A stretch of 5,955 nucleotides of DNA from Fen-1118 sp964491625 (GTDB lineage: Bacteria; Myxococcota_A; Polyangia; Fen-1088), in NCBI GenBank assembly GCA_964491625.1, contig CAZBIU010000400.1, positions 1 through 5,955 on the forward strand, in the 5' to 3' direction. Every line of letters starts with the position of its first letter. Position 1 is the stretch's first letter. The notes under the pieces are model-generated. The model was not told the DNA's origin, did not search any database, and saw only the letters and a list, made by a program, of their open reading frames with translations. This document shows, piece after piece, positions 1 to 4,352 of this stretch. The position numbers and the translations under genes are program-made.

Positions 1-265
1 TCCCGCTCGCCCCCTTGGTGCACCGGATGACAATGTCCCCGGTCTGGTCATCCGGAGCCGTCGCATTCGCGTTCACCGGATCGTAGGCGGCGAATGCTAT
101 GGCAGCGGTTCCGATGGTGCAGCTAGGGGGGACGGAGGCAGTGACGATGACAGTCCCGGTTTGGCTTCCCGCAGCAAATGCGGATCCTGCTTGACCAAGG
201 CAGACTGCAGAACACAGAAGGCTCGTAGCGGCCAGATGATGAGAGATGGTCCTTGGCATTCGCAT
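1..265 (-). CDS. SCPU-domain (spore coat U / Csu-type pilin) protein, N-terminal part, runs off left edge
   Basis: Not in the supplied long-ORF set because it is cut by the window edge; read by translating the minus strand from the ATG at 265-263. The 88 visible residues begin MRMPRTISHH, followed by a hydrophobic segment and a likely signal peptidase site after GSAFA (about residue 31). The mature part has the SCPU pattern: a beta strand (TVIVTASV), then SCTIGT with Cys49, the FAAYDP motif at about 58-63, and DIVIRCTKG with Cys82. Cys49 and Cys82 probably form the conserved disulfide. Export to the periplasm and assembly into a Csu-like surface fibre or coat is expected for the family. An AAGGG ribosome binding site at 271-275 sits 5 nt before the ATG; a second in-frame ATG at 259 is less well placed. 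The gene follows its neighbour by 32 bp, so they are probably co-transcribed. The C-terminal half is outside the window. Confidence 0.88.
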   Translation of the reverse strand, partial: MRMPRTISHHLAATSLLCSAVCLGQAGSAFAAGSQTGTVIVTASVPPSCTIGTAAIAFAAYDPVNANATAPDDQTGDIVIRCTKGASG

Positions 266-297
266 GCAAGCCCTTGGAGGCGGTGCCCTTCGAAAGA

Positions 298-798
298 CTA
301 GAAGTTGATTGTCGCGGTCACGGTGTCGCTGTAGCTACCGACGCCGACATCTTGCTGGGCCTTGGCCAGACCGTAAATTGTATAGGTAACGCCAGCCTTG
401 CCGACTGACGAGATATCTCTGCTTGCGTTGTGCCAGGCCGTGGTGTGGCCAGACTCCTGATAGAGGCCATACTTCAGGCGTTCAGTGCCGGACGCCATTT
501 GATTCAACTTGCTCACCGTGTCATAATTCGAGCCCCCGCTAAGCGCAATCTTGAGATTCGGCGCATTCTTGGTGCACGCAACAACCACGTCCCCACTTTG
601 GGCATAGTCCTGTGTGGCGAACGCGTCATAGCTCCCGAAGTCGATGTTGGCCGTCGTGGTATCGATCGTACACTTTGCAACAACCGCCGCTGTTACTGTG
701 AATGTGCCCGAATTCGAGTCAGCCCGAGCCGCGCTGTCGGAGACAACTAACATCGCGCCGAACGTTGCTACTACCAGAAACAGTTTCGTGAGCTTCAT
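298..798 (-). CDS. SCPU-domain (spore coat U / Csu-type pilin) exported protein, 166 aa
   Basis: Complete SCPU-domain protein, probably a subunit of a chaperone-usher (Csu-like) pilus or coat. I start it at the ATG at 798: GAGAGG at 805-810 lies 6 nt upstream, and the product then opens with a textbook signal peptide (MKLTKLFLVV, hydrophobic core, cleavage likely after SAARA, residue 26). A longer reading from 846 would put 16 charged residues ahead of the signal peptide and is unlikely. Mature features: strand FTVTAAVVAKC with Cys43, NIDFGSYDAF at about 51-60, VVVACTKN with Cys75, a central YGLYQ segment, IYGLAKAQQDVGVGSYSDTV near 141-160, and the closing TATINF. The Y-x-D-T-V-x-A-T-I/V-x-F ending is the usual C-terminal strand of the family. 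The length is normal for this family. Middle gene of the three-gene run, 49 bp after its upstream neighbour and 32 bp before the next. Confidence 0.92.
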   Translation of the reverse strand: MKLTKLFLVVATFGAMLVVSDSAARADSNSGTFTVTAAVVAKCTIDTTTANIDFGSYDAFATQDYAQSGDVVVACTKNAPNLKIALSGGSNYDTVSKLNQMASGTERLKYGLYQESGHTTAWHNASRDISSVGKAGVTYTIYGLAKAQQDVGVGSYSDTVTATINF

Positions 799-804
799 CC
801 TCTT

Positions 805-810
805 CCTCTC
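805..810 (-). promoter_or_regulatory. Ribosome binding site deciding the start of the 298-798 gene
   Basis: GAGAGG on the minus strand, 6 nt before the ATG at 798. It is a purine-rich Shine-Dalgarno match. Together with the signal peptide it selects this ATG over the upstream in-frame start at 846. Confidence 0.75.
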
Positions 811-847
811 TTTCTTTGCAATGCCTGGGGTTTTCGGGACCAACAAA

Positions 848-1366
848 TTAGAAATTCACGGTGGCGACCACCGTGTCGTTGTACGTACCGGCCGGGACGT
901 CCTGGGCAGCGGCGATTCGACCGTAGACGGTGAACGTGCGCGGGTTCTTGTCGGGCGCGGCAGCCGGCGTGTACCAGGTGCCGGCGGCGTTGCCCCACAC
1001 CGTGGTCCTGCCCGCGTTTGAATAGAGCTCGTAGTTGAGGTAGTTCGTCGCAGTTGAGGTATCTTCCATGCGGCGCTGGCTAGCCGTCGCGTTCAGGCCG
1101 AGCCCGAGGCCGATGCTCGCGGTGGTGTTCTTGGTGCAGGCAATGGTGACCGCGCCCGCGGTGCTGTCGTCCGCGGTCGTGGCATGTGCAACGATCGGGT
1201 CGTAGGTCGGAAAGGCGACGGCGGTCGTGCTGATGGTGCAGTTGCTGCCCACGACCACGCTGATGGGAAGGTTTTGGTTGGCGGTTGCTGCGACGCTTGA
1301 GTCGCGACGGCAGACCAGCAGTACTCCGATTGTCGTTAGCGTTAGGAGGACTTTGTTTGACTTCAT
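848..1366 (-). CDS. SCPU-domain (spore coat U / Csu-type pilin) exported protein, 172 aa, first gene of the operon
   Basis: Complete SCPU-domain protein and first of the three tandem subunit genes. I choose the ATG at 1366 because GAAGAGG at 1375-1381 lies 8 nt upstream and the product then begins MKSNKVLLTL, a proper signal peptide start; a GTG at 1390 is in frame but would add TTEEADD before it. The hydrophobic stretch ends LLVCRRDSSVAATA, with cleavage likely near residues 27-29. The charged RRD after the core is unusual for a signal peptide, and Cys19 is not a lipobox because the residue before it is Val. Domain marks: SVVVGSNC with Cys43, AFPTYDP at about 51-57, VTIACTKN with Cys77, YELYSNAGRTTVWGN at 112-126, TFTVYGRI at 144-151, and the closing TYNDTVVATVNF. 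Its YDP and CTKN/CTKG motifs resemble those of the 1-265 gene. Expected role: periplasmic subunit polymerised by an usher to the left of this window. Confidence 0.92.
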   Translation of the reverse strand: MKSNKVLLTLTTIGVLLVCRRDSSVAATANQNLPISVVVGSNCTISTTAVAFPTYDPIVAHATTADDSTAGAVTIACTKNTTASIGLGLGLNATASQRRMEDTSTATNYLNYELYSNAGRTTVWGNAAGTWYTPAAAPDKNPRTFTVYGRIAAAQDVPAGTYNDTVVATVNF

Positions 1367-1441
1367 GTCGTCGGCCTCTTCCGTTGTCACGTTTCTGGCG
1401 TCTCACGCGCTGGAGAGCGAAATCACAAGCGCCAGCGTCAG

Positions 1442-1470
1442 ACAATAGAACACGCAAATCTTTTTGTCAC
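1442..1470 (-). promoter_or_regulatory. Candidate sigma-70 promoter of the SCPU operon
   Basis: On the minus strand GTGACA (1470-1465; 5 of 6 to TTGACA) is followed after exactly 17 nt by TATTGT (1447-1442; 4 of 6 to TATAAT, with the key A at position 2 and final T). Transcription would start near 1435 and give a leader of about 70 nt before the ATG at 1366. It lies in the most AT-rich part of the region, with the palindrome at 1475-1498 directly upstream. Assigned by inspection only. Confidence 0.45.
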
Positions 1471-1474
1471 GTAC

Positions 1475-1498
1475 TATTTGTCATAAACATGACAAATA
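1475..1498. promoter_or_regulatory. Perfect palindrome, probable operator with CRP/FNR-like geometry
   Basis: Arms TATTTGTCAT and ATGACAAATA are perfect reverse complements around the 4-nt centre AAAC. The core reads TGTCA-N6-TGACA, the same half-site length and spacing as the CRP site TGTGA-N6-TCACA with one base changed in each half. A further half-site TTTGTCA lies at 1463-1469, 14 bp from the left copy. The centre is about 51 bp upstream of the start predicted for the SCPU promoter, an activator-like position. There is no following T-run and no gene ending here, so it is not a terminator. Confidence 0.5.
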
Positions 1499-1560
1499 AT
1501 AGACGACCATAGGACTTAGTCGGCTTGCCGGTTCCCGGTGGAATCAGGACTCGATACCCT

Positions 1561-1607
1561 GGAATTTCTCTGGTGCCTCGATCGGTCTTTCGATACGGCG
1601 AAATTCC
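1561..1607. repeat. Inverted repeat GGAATTTC / GAAATTCC
   Basis: GGAATTTC (1561-1568) and its exact reverse complement GAAATTCC (1600-1607) are separated by 31 nt. The spacer contains a smaller ATCG/CGAT inversion. If the farther promoter near 1685-1713 is used, this would lie in the SCPU operon leader and could fold as a stem-loop. Function unknown; an 8-bp pair at this distance can occur by chance. Confidence 0.3.
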
Positions 1608-1684
1608 CCAATCCCTGCCGGGGGTTTGCAAAAGTGCTCTCTTCGGCATTTATGATCGACACATCGCAATTGTCATAACTGTAA

Positions 1685-1713
1685 TCTATATTACTTAGTC
1701 ATATGCCTGACAA
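1685..1713 (-). promoter_or_regulatory. Second candidate sigma-70 promoter, leftward
   Basis: TTGTCA (1713-1708; 5 of 6 to the -35 consensus) and TATAGA (1690-1685; 4 of 6 to the -10 consensus) are 17 nt apart on the minus strand. The -10 overlaps the dyad GTAAT-N4-ATTAC at 1681-1694, and a mirrored TTGTCAT occurs at 1670-1676. It would give a leader of about 310 nt before the SCPU operon, so it is either a distal promoter or a regulatory site only. Confidence 0.3.
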
Positions 1714-1842
1714 CGACTCAGGGATATGCAAAGGTCGGGCGCACTCACGGTGAAGTGCAGACTCACTCGCTCTGATGTCTGCCACCCACATCGTAAGTCC
1801 GAACGCTACCTCGACGCAAAATTCTCACGCGTTGGTCCCCGC

Positions 1843-1953
1843 CCGTCGGTGATCCGATGGGCACCGGCGGCGTTGACGTCGGGACTCGGACACCGACGGC
1901 GTTTCGCCCCCGCAACCTGCTGATATCACGTCGGTCACCGACGGCACATCGCC
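1843..1953. repeat. Cluster of CACCGRCGG / CCGTCGGTG motifs
   Basis: CCGTCGGTG (1843-1851), CACCGGCGG (1862-1870), CACCGACGG (1891-1899) and CACCGACGG (1936-1944) are copies of one 9-mer in both orientations. The first two form a near-perfect dyad (8 of 9) with a 10-nt spacer. The last copy is half of a 15-bp palindrome, CGTCGGT-C-ACCGACG (1929-1943). The copies at 1891-1908 and 1936-1953 agree at 15 of 18 positions. Likely binding sites for one regulator of the rightward genes. Confidence 0.45.
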
Positions 1954-1957
1954 TGCT
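1942..1957 (+). promoter_or_regulatory. Candidate sigma-54 (-24/-12) promoter for the rightward genes
   Basis: CGGCACATCGCCTGCT fits the consensus TGGCACRNNNNTTGCW at all but two specified positions, and has the invariant GG (1943-1944) and GC (1955-1956) exactly 10 nt apart. Transcription would start near 1968, three bases before the GTG proposed as the next gene's start. A sigma-54-dependent activator is encoded at 4353-5741, which makes such a promoter plausible but does not prove the link. Confidence 0.4.
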
Positions 1958-1970
1958 CTGCTAACCATTC

Positions 1971-2330
1971 GTGCACCCACGAATCGCCAGCCAGTTCGCG
2001 GCAGGCGGCAAGCCCGGGAAAGCTTGCCTGCTCCTCGCTTTCCTGATGGGTGTCGGGTTTGCTAGCCTGCCACCCCTACCCGCGGCGGCCGAAAGTCGCA
2101 GCGCCCTGGTCATGGTGACGGTTCGGGTGGTCGAGAGCTGTCGGGTGGAAACCAGCGACGCTCTCGACGGCAAATCCATGGATTTGCGCATGCGCTGCAA
2201 CTCGAAATCGCATCCCAGCCTCGGACTCACCACGCACACGCAGACGGTGGCGCCGGTCAGCACGGTGACCGTCCCGCGCTCGCAGATTGCCACCTCCGAG
2301 AACGGCAAGACGTTGAGCATCGAATTCTAG
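1971..2330 (+). CDS. Small exported protein with a shortened SCPU-like two-cysteine pattern, 119 aa
   Basis: I do not recognise a named family. The product has basic residues early (Lys14, Lys17), a hydrophobic core (ACLLLAFLMGVGF, 18-30) and a likely signal peptidase site after LPAAA (residue 40), leaving about 79 mature residues. These open with an alternating hydrophobic strand ending VVESC (Cys57), have LRMRC (Cys76) and close with LSIEF. The SCPU proteins of this window have the same order (VVAKC, VVACTK, closing TINF), but here the cysteines are 19 rather than 32-34 residues apart and the F-x-x-YDP centre is missing. It may be a reduced or divergent SCPU-like protein; this is inference. 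The start must be GTG: an in-frame stop lies 6 nt upstream and the next ATG (2046) would delete the basic part of the signal peptide. No Shine-Dalgarno site precedes the GTG. The histidine kinase begins 67 bp downstream, possibly in the same transcript. Confidence 0.62.
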   Translation: MHPRIASQFAAGGKPGKACLLLAFLMGVGFASLPPLPAAAESRSALVMVTVRVVESCRVETSDALDGKSMDLRMRCNSKSHPSLGLTTHTQTVAPVSTVTVPRSQIATSENGKTLSIEF

Positions 2331-2361
2331 GCCAAGGAATCCACGGCAACTGGCGGCGCGC

Positions 2362-2381
2362 CGAGTCTCACGATAGACTCG
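2362..2381. repeat. Perfect 7-bp stem-loop before the histidine kinase gene
   Basis: CGAGTCT (2362-2368) and AGACTCG (2375-2381) pair around a 6-nt loop CACGAT. It ends 5 nt before the AAGG ribosome binding site at 2387-2390. There is no T-run, so it is a poor intrinsic terminator; an operator or a structure affecting translation is as likely. Confidence 0.4.
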
Positions 2382-2397
2382 ACGGCAAGGCGCCCGA

Positions 2398-4347
2398 ATG
2401 ACCCAGCACCTGGATGTCCTGTTTCTCGAGGACTCGGAAGACGATGTGCTGCTGGTCGTGCGGCACCTGATCAAGGGAGGCTACGCCGTCGACTATCGCC
2501 GCGTGGACACACCCGACGATTTTCGGGCCGCGCTTGGTGAAGGCCGCTGGGACATCGTCATAAGCGACTACTCGCTGCCCGGGCTCAATGCCCTGATGGC
2601 GATTCACATCTTCAATGAAATGGGGCCCGACATCCCTTTCCTTGTGGTGTCGGGCGCGGTCGGCGAGGAAACCGCGGTCGAGGTGCTGAAGTCGGGGGCG
2701 CACGACGTTCTTATCAAGAACAACCTGGCGCGACTGATACCGGCGGTGGAACGCGAGCGGCGCGAGGCAAGCGAGCGGCATGCGCGACGCAAGGCCGAGG
2801 AGAGCCTGGCGGCCAGCGAGATCAAGTTCCGGCGCATCGTGGAGACCGCACACGAAGGCATCTGGCTGCTCGACCGCGAAGGCCGCACTACCTACATGAA
2901 TCGGCGCATGGCCGACATGCTGGCCCTGGACCAGGACGAAATCGGCGACGCCTCGCTGGTCTCTTTTCTCTCGGAAAGCAAAGTCGTCGACACCATCACC
3001 CGCTACCTGCACGGCAAAACCGACGGCACGCAGACTTTTCGCGCCCAGTGCCGGCTGCGGCGCAAGGACGATTCGACCCTCTGGGGCATGCTGGCGTTCC
3101 ATTCGATCGTCGACGAGAACGGCAGTTGCCGCGGGCACCTGGCGACCATCTTCGACGTCACCGAGCATCGGCGCCTGCAAGAACAGCTCATGGTGTCTGA
3201 TCGTATGGCTTCGGTGGGCATCCTGGCCGCGGGTGTCGCCCACGAGATCAACAATCCGCTGGCGGCGGTGTTGACCAACCTTCACATGGCGCTGGAAGCG
3301 CTGCCGTCGCTCGAAGTGAACGCGGCCAGCGAGTTCAATCGGAGCGAAATGGGCGAGGAGCTACGTGACGCCCTAGAGGCCTCCGAGCGACTGCGCGACA
3401 TCGTTCGCGACTTGAAAATCTTCTCCCGCACGCCGGAAACCTCGCTCGGACCGGTAGACATCCAGCGCATCCTCGAATCCTCGCTGCGCATGGCTTGGAA
3501 CGAGCTCAAGCACCGGGCTCGCGTAGTGCGAAAACTCCAGACCGTTCCGATGGTCCACGGCGACGAATCGCGCCTGGGCCAGGTGTTCTTGAACCTGATC
3601 ATCAACGCCGTGCAGGCGATGGAAGAGGGGCATGCCGGAGCCAACACCATCACGATCTCGACGTCGCTCGATCCTCGCGGTCGCGTCGAGGTCGTGGTGG
3701 CCGACACCGGCAGCGGCATGTCGCAGGAGGTACTTGGGCACCTGTTCACGCCGTTCTATACAACCAAGCCGGTCGGGGTGGGCACGGGGCTCGGCCTTTC
3801 CATCTGCAATCGCATCGTGCAGGCCCTGGGCGGCGAGATCATGGTTGAAAGCGAGCTCGGCAAGGGCAGCAGCTTCCGGGTGTTCCTACCCGCGTCGGAT
3901 GCCGTCAGCGCGGTTCGTCGCACGGGCCGCGTTCGCCGGCCGATTGCCGCGCTGTCCGCGCGAATTCTGGTTATCGACGACGAGCCCATCGTCGGCACCG
4001 CGCTCAAGCGCGTGATGGGCAAGGACAACGACGTCGTCACCGAGACCGGCGCACGCAAGGCCTTGGAACGCATTCAGGCCGGCGAGCACTTCGACCTGAT
4101 CCTGTGCGACCTGATGATGCCAGACATGACGGGCGTCGACTTCTACAACGAGCTCAAAGCCTTCGCTCCCGAACGGGCCGCGGACATCGTGTTCATGACC
4201 GGCGGCGCGTTCACCCCCAAGGCCCGCAGCTTCTTGGACACAGTCAACAACGAACGGCTCGAAAAACCGTTCGACATGGCGACCCTCAAGAACCTCGTGC
4301 AGGAGCACCTGCTCATGCATCCCACGGCGGACGAAAAGAAACCGTAG
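2398..4347 (+). CDS. Soluble hybrid sensor histidine kinase (REC-PAS-HisKA-HATPase-REC), 649 aa
   Basis: Cytoplasmic hybrid kinase with no signal peptide or membrane segment. Domains in order: receiver 1 at about 5-118, with acidic pocket Glu11/Asp12, phosphoacceptor Asp57 (ISDYSLPG), Ser85 and Lys107; a charged coiled linker at 118-142 (ERERREASERHARRKAEE); a PAS domain at about 143-257; HisKA with the H-box AAGVAHEINNPLAA, phosphorylated His282; an HATPase with N-box NLIINAVQAM (Asn403), G1 DTGSGM (436-441), F-box FTPFYTTK and G2 GTGLGLSI (462-469); and receiver 2 at about 521-640 with Asp527/Asp528, Asp571 (LCDLMMPD), Thr601 and Lys623 (EKPF). All catalytic residues are present, so both kinase and phosphorelay functions look intact. 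Receiver 1 probably takes an input phosphoryl group and controls the kinase; the PAS ligand cannot be told from sequence. AAGG at 2387-2390 lies 7 nt before the ATG. It may be co-transcribed with the small exported protein and converges with the NtrC-type gene. Confidence 0.95.
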   Translation: MTQHLDVLFLEDSEDDVLLVVRHLIKGGYAVDYRRVDTPDDFRAALGEGRWDIVISDYSLPGLNALMAIHIFNEMGPDIPFLVVSGAVGEETAVEVLKSGAHDVLIKNNLARLIPAVERERREASERHARRKAEESLAASEIKFRRIVETAHEGIWLLDREGRTTYMNRRMADMLALDQDEIGDASLVSFLSESKVVDTITRYLHGKTDGTQTFRAQCRLRRKDDSTLWGMLAFHSIVDENGSCRGHLATIFDVTEHRRLQEQLMVSDRMASVGILAAGVAHEINNPLAAVLTNLHMALEALPSLEVNAASEFNRSEMGEELRDALEASERLRDIVRDLKIFSRTPETSLGPVDIQRILESSLRMAWNELKHRARVVRKLQTVPMVHGDESRLGQVFLNLIINAVQAMEEGHAGANTITISTSLDPRGRVEVVVADTGSGMSQEVLGHLFTPFYTTKPVGVGTGLGLSICNRIVQALGGEIMVESELGKGSSFRVFLPASDAVSAVRRTGRVRRPIAALSARILVIDDEPIVGTALKRVMGKDNDVVTETGARKALERIQAGEHFDLILCDLMMPDMTGVDFYNELKAFAPERAADIVFMTGGAFTPKARSFLDTVNNERLEKPFDMATLKNLVQEHLLMHPTADEKKP

Positions 4348-4352
4348 TCCGG

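Larger units (their letters stand above)
1367..1970. other. 604-bp divergent intergenic regulatory region
   Basis: Separates the leftward SCPU operon from the rightward 1971-4347 genes. I see no convincing gene here: the longest open frames (for example 1726-1923 + and 1467-1649 -) have no signal peptide, domain or good ribosome binding site. Base composition is uneven: 1441-1500 is 30% GC and 1641-1720 about 38% GC in an otherwise GC-rich window, as expected for promoters. Separate entries give the promoter candidates, palindromes and repeats found in it. Confidence 0.7.

Noticed and set aside
1391..1416. Sigma-54-like GG-N10-GC match (plus strand, TGGCGTCTCACGCGCT)
   Set aside because: It points away from the SCPU genes into their own leader and matches poorly at the -12 element.
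1463..1498. Pho box (PhoB site)
   Set aside because: TGTCA repeats suggested it, but direct copies are 14 bp apart rather than 11 and the strongest relation is an inverted repeat.
1626..1656. Plus-strand sigma-70 promoter TTGCAA-N19-TATGAT
   Set aside because: The -10 is good (5 of 6) but the -35 is weak and the 19-nt spacer is long; it would leave a 300-nt leader before the next gene.
1726..1923. 65-codon plus-strand ORF in the intergenic region
   Set aside because: No ribosome binding site, no signal peptide or domain, arginine-rich composition typical of a random frame in GC-rich DNA, and it lies over the CACCGRCGG motif cluster.
1961..2320. 119-codon minus-strand ORF opposite the small exported gene
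   Set aside because: It lies entirely opposite the plus-strand frame, which has a signal peptide; the minus frame shows no recognisable domain or export signal and lacks a plausible promoter or ribosome binding site.
2368..3285. 305-codon minus-strand ORF opposite the hybrid kinase
   Set aside because: Long antisense frame produced by codon bias of the kinase gene; histidine-, glutamine- and arginine-rich without a recognisable fold.
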